From RGIG3009 sp045648765 (GTDB lineage Bacteria; Bacillota; Clostridia; Oscillospirales; Acutalibacteraceae), in the NCBI GenBank assembly GCA_045648765.1, contig JAZROQ010000048.1, positions 1 to 64,000 on the forward strand: a stretch of DNA of 64,000 bases, written 5' to 3'. The first letter of the stretch is position 1, and every line of letters starts with the position of its first letter. Below are positions 1 to 8,731 of the stretch, piece by piece. A program made the position numbers and the translations under genes. The notes under the pieces were generated by a model. That model was not told where the DNA came from and searched no databases. It saw nothing but the letters and a program-made list of their open reading frames with translations.

Positions 1-614
1 CGCACCAGTTCAATGTCTCTGGCAATCGGACCCCACTCACTTTCCGAGCAAATCCCGCGATGTCCATGCGCTTTGGCATACTCGCCATCGTGGATATACC
101 CGCCGTTTAGCAGCGAATTATCCTCGCAATGCGCCACAATGGGTTTGCCAAGCGCTTTGGCGGTCAGCATCGCGCGTTTCATCAGTTCTTCGCTTTGTAC
201 GCCGCGTCCGTCGTCAGAAAACCCTGCCACAAACGGCGCCATTGCCGCCATGTCGGCAAGTTCTTCGCCTTGTTGCCCCACCGTAATCGAACCATAGGGC
301 AACACGTGGATACTTGCCGTTTTTTCAATCGCGTCGAGTTGCACTTGCAAATGCTCCAAACTGTCGGGCACAGGGTTTAGGTTCGGCATACTGCACACCG
401 CCGTGTACCCGCCGTGTGCCGCCGCCGCCGTGCCGGTTTCGATGCTCTCTTTATAAAAAAAACCCGGTTCTCGCAAATGCACATGCACATCTGCAAAAGC
501 CGGTAAAACTAAATAGCGGTTGTCGGAAAAATCAAAAGAAACGCCTTGTAACACATTGTTGTTCAAGGTGTCTTTTACCATATTGCGAAAATCCGCTACG
601 TTCGTGTAGTTCAT
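1..614 (-). CDS. pyrC: Dihydroorotase, partial (runs off the left edge)
   Basis: Dihydroorotase closes N-carbamoyl-aspartate to dihydroorotate, the third step of pyrimidine synthesis, in the cytoplasm. About the first 204 residues are present. The metal-binding HxH is at residues 44 and 46 (ADVHVHLREPG), followed by SMPNLNPVPDS, GFSDDGRGVQS and VAHCEDN, all typical of class I bacterial dihydroorotases of the amidohydrolase superfamily. The ATG at 612-614 is preceded by AAGGAAG. The C-terminal half, including the catalytic Asp, lies outside the window. The gene sits behind its own promoter and an attenuator-like hairpin, so pyrimidine-responsive control is likely. Confidence 0.9.
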   Translation of the reverse strand, partial: MNYTNVADFRNMVKDTLNNNVLQGVSFDFSDNRYLVLPAFADVHVHLREPGFFYKESIETGTAAAAHGGYTAVCSMPNLNPVPDSLEHLQVQLDAIEKTASIHVLPYGSITVGQQGEELADMAAMAPFVAGFSDDGRGVQSEELMKRAMLTAKALGKPIVAHCEDNSLLNGGYIHDGEYAKAHGHRGICSESEWGPIARDIELV

Positions 615-784
615 TTTTGCTTCCTTTCTTATCAAAAAAACCTGCCGAAAAACGGCAGGTTGACAGCAGGGTAAAACAAGGGCGCAACTTGCCCTTTTTT
701 CTTTTTATGTCATCTTGCCGATATCTCGTATCGTCTTAAAGATTTACTGTCAAATAGTATACTCCAAAAAAGCCGCGTTGTCAA
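615..784 (-). promoter_or_regulatory. pyrC promoter and attenuator-like leader
   Basis: On the minus strand a -35 TTGACA (779-784) and a -10 TATACT (756-761) are spaced by 17 bp. The leader of about 135 nt holds a GGGC-loop-GCCC hairpin near 679-694. Next to the gene is a strong hairpin, AACCTGCCG-tttt-CGGCAGGTT followed by a T run (about 633-660), which is an intrinsic terminator ahead of the start codon. This layout suggests transcription attenuation. I do not see a clear PyrR-binding loop, so the regulator is unknown. Confidence 0.6.
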
Positions 785-861
785 GTGCCCCCAAGTGGTT
801 TTCTTTGACTTTTTCGCACAAAAACAAATCCTTTTAAATTTTTGAAAAATCTCAAATGGTC

Positions 862-895
862 ACCGTAGGGCGGGGGCTCGGCTCCCGCCAGCCTA
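862..895. repeat. Small GC-rich palindromic repeat
   Basis: GGCGGG (869-874) pairs with CCCGCC (884-889) around a short loop. The element abuts the stop codon of the barstar-like gene and may act as its 3' hairpin. Its outer part, read on the minus strand, contains TTAGGCTGGCGGGAG, which also opens the structured element at 13761. A GTAGGG-type flank is shared with the palindrome at 1951-1974. Confidence 0.5.
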
Positions 896-1180
896 ACTAA
901 TTATTTTATACGAAAACGGTTCCAAGTTGTTGTCTTTGCGAAATTTTATATTGTCTTCCAACGCCTCGTGCATTTTTGAGAGAGGCATATCAAACTCTTT
1001 TGGCAAACCATGTTCCCCTTTTATAACAACTTGGTCTGCATCACACTCGCTCCAAAGCAAATCCCAAAAAGCGCTCCAATTTTTTCCATACCACTCGGGA
1101 AAATCAAACGCAATACGAATTCTTTCGTGAATTTCGGACAAATATTTGCACCCTGTTAAATCTAACTCGATTATTTTCAT
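893..1180 (-). CDS. Barstar-like ribonuclease inhibitor (immunity protein)
   Basis: This 95-residue protein belongs to the barstar family: MKIIELDL at the start, then WYGKNWSAFWDLLW, equivalent to YGENLDALWDCL of barstar. Barstar Asp39, which plugs the barnase active site, is kept as Asp40; barstar Asp35 is replaced by Ser36. The start is the ATG at 1180, eight bases after GGGTGG; an in-frame GTG at 1192 lies ahead of that RBS. It lies 18 bp behind the barnase-like gene, the normal order of a toxin-immunity pair, and it presumably protects the cell from that RNase. Confidence 0.85.
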   Translation of the reverse strand: MKIIELDLTGCKYLSEIHERIRIAFDFPEWYGKNWSAFWDLLWSECDADQVVIKGEHGLPKEFDMPLSKMHEALEDNIKFRKDNNLEPFSYKIIS

Positions 1181-1198
1181 CTGTGTTTCCACCCTTTT

Positions 1199-1771
1199 TT
1201 ATATGATTTCATAAAAAGTTTCATAATGGTCGTATGTAACAAATATCAATCCGTCATTAGACCATAAAACTCTTTGGGAGTTTCGTTTCCCTGTTTTATA
1301 GTTAATGTCTGCTTCGTGCCAAATTCTTCCCGTTGCTTGCGGTAGATGACCATCAAGATTTTTATAAAGACCCGCTGTAATTGTTTTGCCGGGCACGAAA
1401 TTAGAAGGCCACTTACTAAGTTTCCAACCTATTGCCAAGGCATCCTCTTTTGATATGTAGTAATCCGGTAGACCCTCTTTAAACATTAACATCCAATCTG
1501 CACCATTCATGCCGCTGATTGTCGCTGTTCCGGCTGCGATCGCCTGCATCAATTCAATCAAGCAACGGCAATTTGGATGTATAGGTGGTTCAAAAGCAGG
1601 AATTTCTTCAACCAACCAAATCTTCCCATGATTGTTTGAACACTCAGCGCACCTCTTCCAATCCTCAACACTAATCCAATGCTTATAGTTTAGGCTCTTT
1701 GTGATTTGTGGTGATAACCTGTCGCCGTTTATGGTTGCCACGACGATTGCTGATTCCAAACTCAATTTCAT
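1199..1771 (-). CDS. MuF-type N-terminus fused to a barnase-like ribonuclease (toxin)
   Basis: This 190-residue protein has two parts. Residues about 25-75 carry a motif typical of the phage MuF/SPP1 gp7 minor head family: WISVEDWKRCAEC, NHGK, then PPIHPNCRC (Cys41, Cys44, His65, Cys68, Cys70). Residues about 100-190 match barnase closely: PDYYISKEDALAIGW, PGKTI, GRIWHEADINY, GKRNSQR, YDHYETF. The barnase catalytic Glu73, Arg83, Arg87 and His102 correspond to Glu153, Arg163, Arg167 and His182, and Lys27 to Lys108. Barnase Arg59 is Leu here. No signal peptide or other phage gene is seen. The ATG has GGAG only one base upstream and a TATAAT at 1783-1788 nearly adjacent, so the start or the upstream region may be truncated. 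The likely role is an RNA-cleaving effector toxin; delivery is unknown. Confidence 0.85.
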   Translation of the reverse strand: MKLSLESAIVVATINGDRLSPQITKSLNYKHWISVEDWKRCAECSNNHGKIWLVEEIPAFEPPIHPNCRCLIELMQAIAAGTATISGMNGADWMLMFKEGLPDYYISKEDALAIGWKLSKWPSNFVPGKTITAGLYKNLDGHLPQATGRIWHEADINYKTGKRNSQRVLWSNDGLIFVTYDHYETFYEII

Positions 1772-1950
1772 TCTCCTTTCGTATTATACCATTCTTTTGC
1801 CCATAAGTATAGTCTAAATCTTCCTGTTACCCGGGGCTTAATAAACAACCCGCTTTTTGATACAGAGAGTATAACATAAAGGGGTTAGTCACCTTCAAGA
1901 CACTTTAAGCGATTTTTTCGCATTTGTTTTTGGTTTGCGCGGTTTCCCGC

Positions 1951-1974
1951 GGGCGGCAGGTTGCCGCCCCTACA
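1951..1974. repeat. Small GC-rich palindromic repeat
   Basis: GGGCGGC and GCCGCCC flank a five-base loop, followed by a GTAGGGG-type flank on the other strand. It resembles the palindrome at 862-895, suggesting a dispersed REP-like unit. Confidence 0.45.
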
Positions 1975-2010
1975 AACCCGCACCAGTTTGGAGGCACCGC
2001 AAACCACAAA

Positions 2011-2042
2011 AAAAACGGTACGCAAATTTGCGTACCGTTTTT
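2011..2042. terminator. Perfectly palindromic terminator of the purine operon
   Basis: AAAAACGGTACGCAAA and its exact reverse complement form a 32-bp perfect palindrome with A and T tracts on both sides, ten bases after the fhs stop codon. It can act in both directions. Confidence 0.85.
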
Positions 2043-2052
2043 GTTTATTACT

Positions 2053-3729
2053 TTAAAACAATCCTGTAATCTTGCCGTTTTCGTCCACGTCGATTTTTTC
2101 GGCAGCGGGAACTTTGGGCAAACCGGGCATGGTCATAATATCACCGGTCAGCGCCACCACAAATCCTGCGCCGGCAGAAACTTTCAAATTCCGCACCGTC
2201 ACGGCAAAGCCTTCGGGCGCGCCAAGCAACGTCGGGTCGTCCGAGAAACTGTATTGCGTTTTCGCCACGCAAACCGGCATATTGCCGCAACCCATTTTTT
2301 CCAACTTGTCGAGTTGCTTTTTGGCAGCAGGCGTAAAGTTCACACCCACACCGCCGTATACCTTGGTGACCACTTTGTGCAGTTTTTCTTCCAAACTGTC
2401 TTCGCTGTCGTACGAGAAGGTGAAATCACCTTTCTCCTCTTCGCACAAGCGCACCACTTCGCGTGCTAAATCTTCGCCGCCTTCGCCGCCTTTGGCCCAC
2501 ACGTCGGAAAGCACCACGTTCACGCCGAGTGCGCGGCATTGTTCCATAATGCACGCGACTTCGGCATCGGTATCGGTCGGGAAACGGTTGACCGCCACCA
2601 CACACGGCAGTTTATACACGTTTTTAATGTTCGAAACGTGGCGCAACAAGTTGGGCAAACCTTTTTCCAAAGCTTCCAAATTCTCGGCACCCAAATCCGC
2701 TTTGGCCACGCCACCGTGCATTTTCAGCGCGCGAATCGTGGCAACCACCACCACCGCGTTGGGGGTCAGGTTAGCCATGCGGCATTTAATATCCAAAAAC
2801 TTCTCGGCACCGAGGTCAGCACCAAAGCCCGCTTCGGTAATGGTATATTCCGCCATTTTCAAAGCCGTTTTGGTAGCAATCACCGAGTTACAACCGTGCG
2901 CAATGTTGGCAAACGGACCGCCGTGCACAAAAGCGGGGGTACCTTCCAACGTTTGCACCAAATTGGGTTTCATGGCATCTTTAAGCAACGCCGTCATGGC
3001 GCCTTGCGCTTTCAATTGTCCGCAAGTGACCGGTTCGTCGGCATAGGTATAACCCACCACAATGCGAGATAACCGTTCTTTCAAATCCGAAAGAGAGTTG
3101 GCAAGACACAACACCGCCATAATTTCGCTGGCAACCGTAATGTCAAAACCATCTTCACGCGGCACACCGTTCATGCGACCGCCCAAACCGTCAATCACGT
3201 TGCGCAACTGACGGTCGTTCATATCCACGCACCGTTTCCACGTAATGCGTTTGGGGTCAATTTGCAACGCGTTGCCTTGTTGAATGTGGTTGTCGAGCAA
3301 CGCGGCAAGCAAGTTGTTGGCCGCACCAATGGCGTGGAAGTCACCCGTGAAATGCAAGTTAATGTCTTCCATCGGCACCACTTGGGCATACCCGCCGCCC
3401 GCAGCGCCGCCCTTGACACCAAACACAGGGCCAAGCGACGGCTCGCGCAATGCCACGGTAACGCCTTTGCCAATGCGGCGCAAACCGTCTGCCAAACCAA
3501 TGGTGGTGGTGGTTTTGCCCTCACCCGCAGGGGTGGGGGTGATGGCGGTCACCAACACCAATTTGCCATCGGCTTGTTGACTTTCGTTCAGCAGCGCCAA
3601 ATCCACCTTGGCTTTGTACTTGCCGTACGGCTCCAAATACTTTTCATCAATTTTTGCGTTTTTTGCAATTTCCAAAATGGGTTTCATTTCGCATTGTTGC
3701 GCAATTTCAATGTCGGATAAAAAAGCCAT
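2053..3729 (-). CDS. fhs: Formate-tetrahydrofolate ligase
   Basis: This 558-residue enzyme makes 10-formyl-THF from formate, THF and ATP. It has the usual family length. The nucleotide-binding loop is TPTPAGEGKTTTTIGL near residues 65-80, followed by REPSLGPVFGVKGGAAGGG and DMNDRQLRN. The ATG at 3729 follows a GGGGA ribosome site, 12 bp after purL. It is the last gene of the purine operon. 10-Formyl-THF is the formyl donor of PurN and the AICAR transformylase encoded upstream, which explains its place here. It could also feed acetogenic or serine-linked C1 metabolism. Confidence 0.97.
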   Translation of the reverse strand: MAFLSDIEIAQQCEMKPILEIAKNAKIDEKYLEPYGKYKAKVDLALLNESQQADGKLVLVTAITPTPAGEGKTTTTIGLADGLRRIGKGVTVALREPSLGPVFGVKGGAAGGGYAQVVPMEDINLHFTGDFHAIGAANNLLAALLDNHIQQGNALQIDPKRITWKRCVDMNDRQLRNVIDGLGGRMNGVPREDGFDITVASEIMAVLCLANSLSDLKERLSRIVVGYTYADEPVTCGQLKAQGAMTALLKDAMKPNLVQTLEGTPAFVHGGPFANIAHGCNSVIATKTALKMAEYTITEAGFGADLGAEKFLDIKCRMANLTPNAVVVVATIRALKMHGGVAKADLGAENLEALEKGLPNLLRHVSNIKNVYKLPCVVAVNRFPTDTDAEVACIMEQCRALGVNVVLSDVWAKGGEGGEDLAREVVRLCEEEKGDFTFSYDSEDSLEEKLHKVVTKVYGGVGVNFTPAAKKQLDKLEKMGCGNMPVCVAKTQYSFSDDPTLLGAPEGFAVTVRNLKVSAGAGFVVALTGDIMTMPGLPKVPAAEKIDVDENGKITGLF

Positions 3730-3741
3730 GATTCTATCCCC

Positions 3742-6700
3742 TTATTTAAAATATTTCACCGCAGAAGCAAACAATTTCATATCGTAGTTGCCAATAACGT
3801 TTTTGTAAAGACCGTTGCCGATACGTTCGGAGTGACCCATCTTACCCAGCACACGACCGTCGGGCGAAACAATGCCCTCGATTGCCGCTATGGAATTGTT
3901 GGGGTTAAAGCGCACGTCGTCGGTGGCATTGCCGTTCAAATCCACATACTGCGTGGCAATTTGACCGTTTTTAATAAGCGCATCAAGCACCGCGGGTTCG
4001 GCAATAAAGCGACCTTCCCCGTGCGAAATCGGCACGTGGTAAATTTCGCCCACTTGTGTGCCCGAAAGCCACGGCGAATTGTTGGTGGCCACACGTGTTG
4101 CCACAATGCGCGATTGGTGACGACCAATGGTGTTAAACGTCAAGGTCGGGCAATGCTCGTCGGTATCCATAATTTTGCCGTATGGCACCAAACCCAATTT
4201 GATAAGCGCTTGGAAACCGTTGCAAATACCGCACATCAAACCGTCGCGTTTGTCCAAAAGTTCGGTTACGCGTTCTTTAATAGCCGCGTTGCGGAAGAAC
4301 GCCGTAATAAATTTGCCCGAACCGTCGGGTTCGTCACCGCCCGAGAAACCGCCGGGAATAAAGATGATTTGCGACTCGGCAATCTTGCCTGCAAATTGTT
4401 CGACACTGCGCACAATGCCTTCGGAAGTCAGGTTGTTAATCACAAAAATCTCGGCATCGGCACCCGCATCGCGCACCGCTTTGGCGGAATCGTATTCGCA
4501 GTTGGTTCCGGGGAACACAGGAATAAGCACTTTCGGTTTGGCAACTTTCACCGCAGGGGCGCGCACCACACCGTCGGTATAGGAGTAATTTTCAATTTTC
4601 TTGCCTTCGGTTTTAATGTTGCAGGGGAACACGCTTTCCAATTTGTCTTCATACACCTTTTGGAGTGCATCCAAAGCAACACTTTCGGCACCGTAGGTAA
4701 AGACAGCCTCTTCGGTCACGGTACCGATTGCCACGCCGCCGATATCCGCGGTCACTTCGGCCAAGAACGCGCCATAGCAATAACCAAACAAGTCATTCAT
4801 CGAAACAGCCGTGTCAAATGCCACACCCAAGCCATTGCCGATAGCCATTTTGAGCACTGCTTCTGCCACGCCGCCCATAGTGGGGGTATAGCACGAAACA
4901 ATTTTGCCCTCGCGTTGCGCGTTGGTCACGGTTTCAAACAACGCTTTGAGCGACTCGGTCTTCGGCAAACCGTTTTCGTCATATTCGGGTTTCAAAAGCA
5001 CCAACTTGTTGCTCGCTTTTTTCAGTTCGGGCGAAACAATGTTGCCGACTTTGTCGGTCGTTACCGCAAACGAAACGAGCGTCGGCGGCACGTCGAGCGT
5101 TTCAAACGAGCCGCTCATCGAGTCTTTACCGCCAATGGCAGCAACACCCAATTCTTTTTGTGCACGGAACGCGCCGAGCAACGCCGCCAGCGGTTTGCCC
5201 CACCGTTTGGCATCTTTGTTCGGGCGCTCAAAATATTCTTGGAACGTCAAATACACGTCACTGAACTTAGCACCTGTTGCCACCAATTTACACACCGATT
5301 CCACCACAGCCAAATAGGCACTGTGGTAAGGACTCTTTTCGGCAATAAAGGGGTTATAACCCCACGCCATCAACGAGCAATCGTCGGTGTGTCCTTGCTC
5401 AATGGAAACTTTATGTACCATCGCTTGAATGGGGGTTTGTTGGTGCTTGCCGCCAAACGGCATCAACACCGTGCCCGCACCGATGGTCGAGTCAAAACGT
5501 TCCGACAAACCGCGTTTCGAGCAAGTGTTCAAATCCCCTGCCAACGCGGTATAGTTTTCGGCAAACGTACCGCTTACCGCTTTTTCATACGCTTCGGGTT
5601 TGGCGGGTGCAATGGCAATGTGTTTTTCCGCGCCGTTCGAATTCAAAAATTCGCGGCTGATATCCACAATGTTCGCCCCGCGCCACGTCATGGTCAGGCG
5701 CGGCTCTTCGGTCACGGTAGCCACCACGGTAGCTTCCAAGTTTTCGGAATCTGCCAACGCTTTAAAGCGTTCGACGTCTTCGGCGGCAACCACCACAGCC
5801 ATACGCTCTTGCGATTCGCTGATAGCCAGTTCCGTACCGTCTAACCCTTCATATTTTTTCGGCACGGCATCCAAATTAATGTGCAAGCCGTCTGCCAACT
5901 CACCAATGGCAACCGAAACACCGCCGGCGCCAAAATCGTTGCACCGCTTAATCATGCGAGAAGCCTCGCTGTTGCGGAACAAACGTTGCAGTTTACGTTC
6001 TTCGGGCGCGTTACCCTTTTGCACTTCGGCGCCGCAGCTTTCGAGCGATTCCAGCGTGTGCGATTTGGAAGAACCCGTCGCACCGCCGCAACCGTCACGG
6101 CCTGTTCTGCCACCGAGCAAAATCACAATATCTCCCGCCAGCGGACGTTCGCGCCGCACGTTTTCGGCAGGCGCTGCCGCGATCACGGCACCGATTTCCA
6201 TCCGTTTGGCGGCATAACCGTCGTGGTACAGTTCGTCTACCATGCCGGTTGCCAAACCAATTTGGTTACCGTACGAAGAATACCCCGCGGCGGCGGTCGT
6301 CACAATTTTACGTTGCGGCAATTTGCCTTCCATGGTCTCGGAAACGGGTTTGAGCGGGTCTGCCGCACCCGTCACACGCATGGCACCATACACATACGAC
6401 CGTCCCGAAAGCGGGTCACGGATAGCGCCGCCAATACACGTAGCGGCACCGCCAAACGGCTCAATTTCCGTCGGGTGGTTGTGTGTTTCGTTTTTGAAAA
6501 GGAGCAACCACGGCTCTTTTTTGCCGTCGTTTTCTACTTCAATTTTCACGGTACAAGCGTTGATTTCTTCGGATTCGTCCAACTTGTCAAGTTGTCCCGT
6601 GCTTTTCAGATATTTGGCGGCAAGCGTGCCGATATCCATCAAATTAATCGGCTTGGTTCTGCCCAACTCTTTACGCGTTGCCACATAATCGTCGTATGCC

Positions 6701-7428
6701 GCTTGCAACAACGCATCTTCAAACGTCACGCTGTCAATCGTCGTCAAAAACGTGGTATGACGGCAGTGGTCCGACCAATACGTATCAATCATGCGGATTT
6801 CGGTAATGGTCGGTTCGCGTTTTTCGCCAATAAAATATTGTTGGCAAAAAGCAATATCGTCGTTGTCCATTGCCAAACCATATTGTTTGACAAATGCGGC
6901 CAAACCTTCGCTGTCCAAAGCGTTAAAGCCCGTGAGTGTTTCTACCGCTGTGGGTGTATCGTACACGGCTTTAAGCGTTTCAAAACATTCCAGTGACGCT
7001 TCGCGCGATTCCACAGGGTTGATTACGTATTTTTTAATAGCCGCAACATCTGCTTCGGTCAGTGTGCCGTCCAGCAAATAAATGCGTGCCGTGCGCACAA
7101 GCGGACGCTCTTTTTGAGAAAGCAATTGCAAACATTGCGCTGCCGAATCGGCGCGTTGGTCAAACTGACCGGGCAAATACTCCGTGGCAAACACGGCAGC
7201 TGCGGTCAAATCAGCATTTTCGCTGATATCATCCAATTGCGGCTCGGAAAACACCGTGGTTTTTGCCGCTTCAAATAACTCTTTGTCAATATTTTCCACA
7301 TCGTAGCGGTTAATCACGCGCACACCGGTAATCCCCGCAACACCAAGCAAATTCTTGGCATCGTTAAACAGTGTGGCGGCTTCGCCCGCAAACGGTGCTT
7401 TTTTCTCTACATATAACCGATAAACCAT
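3742..7428 (-). CDS. purL: Phosphoribosylformylglycinamidine synthase, single chain
   Basis: This 1228-residue enzyme turns FGAR, glutamine and ATP into FGAM. It is the fused form found in many Clostridia: an N-terminal PurS-like segment (MVYRLYVEKKAPF), two ATP-binding AIR-synthase-like halves (RDPLSGRSYVYGAMRVTG; GKDSMSGSFETLDVPPT) and a C-terminal glutaminase. In the glutaminase, VLIPVFPGTNCEYD, PGGFSGGDEPDGSG, nucleophile Cys in LMCGICNGFQ, and His/Glu in SHGEGRF are all visible. A further segment, DTYWSDHCRHTTF, is the usual formylglycinamidine-binding signature. The ribosome site AAGGAGGG lies in the end of purD, so the two genes are translationally close. Confidence 0.97.
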   Translation of the reverse strand: MVYRLYVEKKAPFAGEAATLFNDAKNLLGVAGITGVRVINRYDVENIDKELFEAAKTTVFSEPQLDDISENADLTAAAVFATEYLPGQFDQRADSAAQCLQLLSQKERPLVRTARIYLLDGTLTEADVAAIKKYVINPVESREASLECFETLKAVYDTPTAVETLTGFNALDSEGLAAFVKQYGLAMDNDDIAFCQQYFIGEKREPTITEIRMIDTYWSDHCRHTTFLTTIDSVTFEDALLQAAYDDYVATRKELGRTKPINLMDIGTLAAKYLKSTGQLDKLDESEEINACTVKIEVENDGKKEPWLLLFKNETHNHPTEIEPFGGAATCIGGAIRDPLSGRSYVYGAMRVTGAADPLKPVSETMEGKLPQRKIVTTAAAGYSSYGNQIGLATGMVDELYHDGYAAKRMEIGAVIAAAPAENVRRERPLAGDIVILLGGRTGRDGCGGATGSSKSHTLESLESCGAEVQKGNAPEERKLQRLFRNSEASRMIKRCNDFGAGGVSVAIGELADGLHINLDAVPKKYEGLDGTELAISESQERMAVVVAAEDVERFKALADSENLEATVVATVTEEPRLTMTWRGANIVDISREFLNSNGAEKHIAIAPAKPEAYEKAVSGTFAENYTALAGDLNTCSKRGLSERFDSTIGAGTVLMPFGGKHQQTPIQAMVHKVSIEQGHTDDCSLMAWGYNPFIAEKSPYHSAYLAVVESVCKLVATGAKFSDVYLTFQEYFERPNKDAKRWGKPLAALLGAFRAQKELGVAAIGGKDSMSGSFETLDVPPTLVSFAVTTDKVGNIVSPELKKASNKLVLLKPEYDENGLPKTESLKALFETVTNAQREGKIVSCYTPTMGGVAEAVLKMAIGNGLGVAFDTAVSMNDLFGYCYGAFLAEVTADIGGVAIGTVTEEAVFTYGAESVALDALQKVYEDKLESVFPCNIKTEGKKIENYSYTDGVVRAPAVKVAKPKVLIPVFPGTNCEYDSAKAVRDAGADAEIFVINNLTSEGIVRSVEQFAGKIAESQIIFIPGGFSGGDEPDGSGKFITAFFRNAAIKERVTELLDKRDGLMCGICNGFQALIKLGLVPYGKIMDTDEHCPTLTFNTIGRHQSRIVATRVATNNSPWLSGTQVGEIYHVPISHGEGRFIAEPAVLDALIKNGQIATQYVDLNGNATDDVRFNPNNSIAAIEGIVSPDGRVLGKMGHSERIGNGLYKNVIGNYDMKLFASAVKYFK

Positions 7429-7431
7429 GTG

Positions 7432-8700
7432 TTAACCCTCCTTGGCTGCCAATGCGCGTTTGCCGATATCGTGGCGGTAATATTTGTTTTCAAACGAAAC
7501 GTTTTCTACTGCCGCATACGCTTTGTCGAGTGCACCTTGCAGCGTGTCGGCAACCGCCGTCACGCCAAGCACACGACCGCCCGCGGTCAGCAACTTCCCG
7601 TCATTCATTTTGGCACCTGCTACAAAGAACTCGCAATCGGTGTTTTCGGGAAGTGTCAGTTCAAAACCCGTTTCATATTTCCCGGGATATCCCTTGGACG
7701 CCATCACCACACACGCGGCGTTCCCTTTTTTGAACACCACTTCTTGGTCTTTGAGCGTACCGTTCGTTACCGCTTGCATCACCGTCAGCAAATCGGTTTC
7801 CAAAAGCGGCAACACCACTTGGGTTTCGGGGTCACCGAAACGGCAGTTATATTCAATCACTTTGGGTCCGTCTTTGGTGAGCATCAACCCAAAATACAAA
7901 CAACCTTTAAACGTTCTGCCCTCTTTTTTCATGGCGCGAATAGTGGGCAAGAAAATCGTTTCCATACACTCGGCAGCAATCGCATCGGTGTAATAGGGGT
8001 TGGGAGCCACCGTGCCCATACCGCCGGTATTTAAGCCCGTATCACCGTCGCCCGCGCGTTTGTGGTCCATGGAAGAAACCATCGGCACCACGGTTTCACC
8101 GTCAGTAAAGCTGAGCACCGAAACTTCGGGACCTTCCAAAAATTCTTCCACCACGATTTGACTGCCGCTTTCACCAAACTGCTTGTCACGCATAATGGAG
8201 TTTACGGCATCAAGCGCTTCTTCGCGGGTAAGCGCAATAATTACGCCTTTGCCCAGCGCCAGACCGTCGGCTTTAATCACCGTGGGGATGGGCGCCGTTT
8301 GCAAATATTCCTCGGCTTTTTGCGCATCGTCAAACACTTCGTACTGCGCTGTGGGAATGTTGTATTTTTTCATCAAGTTTTTAGAAAAAACTTTGCTGCC
8401 TTCAATGATGGCGGCATTTGCCATCGGACCAAAACAAGGAATCCCCGCTTTGGTCAAACGGTCCACCGCACCCAACACCAACGGATCGTCGGGAGCAACC
8501 ACTGCGTAATCAACGTTATGCTCCACCGCAAAACGCGCAATACCGTCAATATCCTTAGCGCCAATTGCCACGCATTCGGCATCGGCGGCAATGCCGCCGT
8601 TTCCGGGCAACGCATAAATTTTTTCTACGCTTTTGTTTTCTTTTATCTTTTTGATAATCGTATGTTCACGGCCGCCGCCGCCCACCACTAAAACTTTCAT
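7432..8700 (-). CDS. purD: Phosphoribosylamine-glycine ligase
   Basis: This 422-residue enzyme makes GAR from phosphoribosylamine, glycine and ATP. N-terminal MKVLVVGGGGREHTI is the diagnostic start of PurD. The ATP-grasp domain follows, with KADGLALGKGV, EEFLEGPEVSVLSF, NTGGMGTVAPNP and YNCRFGDPETQ. The ATG at 8700 has AGGAG upstream. Only 3 bp separate its stop from purL, supporting one transcript. Length and motifs are normal. Confidence 0.97.
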   Translation of the reverse strand: MKVLVVGGGGREHTIIKKIKENKSVEKIYALPGNGGIAADAECVAIGAKDIDGIARFAVEHNVDYAVVAPDDPLVLGAVDRLTKAGIPCFGPMANAAIIEGSKVFSKNLMKKYNIPTAQYEVFDDAQKAEEYLQTAPIPTVIKADGLALGKGVIIALTREEALDAVNSIMRDKQFGESGSQIVVEEFLEGPEVSVLSFTDGETVVPMVSSMDHKRAGDGDTGLNTGGMGTVAPNPYYTDAIAAECMETIFLPTIRAMKKEGRTFKGCLYFGLMLTKDGPKVIEYNCRFGDPETQVVLPLLETDLLTVMQAVTNGTLKDQEVVFKKGNAACVVMASKGYPGKYETGFELTLPENTDCEFFVAGAKMNDGKLLTAGGRVLGVTAVADTLQGALDKAYAAVENVSFENKYYRHDIGKRALAAKEG

Positions 8701-8731
8701 TGCTTTCTCCTTCGGGTTTGACTGCTCACTC

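Larger units (their letters stand above)
1772..2052. other. Intergenic region between fhs and the toxin gene
   Basis: It holds the TATAAT (1783-1788) of the toxin gene, a GGGCGGC/GCCGCCC palindrome (1951-1969) with a GTAGGGG flank, and the fhs terminator. No further coding potential is evident. Confidence 0.5.

Noticed and set aside
1199..1771. Remnant of a complete prophage around the MuF-like toxin
   Set aside because: No capsid, tail, integrase or lysis gene lies within the window; both flanks are nucleotide biosynthesis genes.
3832..5844. A 670-codon open frame on the plus strand opposite purL
   Set aside because: The His/Arg/Phe-rich translation and lack of any motif mark it as the complementary shadow of purL. 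The same holds for the long plus-strand frames opposite purD, purM, purF and the GH16 genes.
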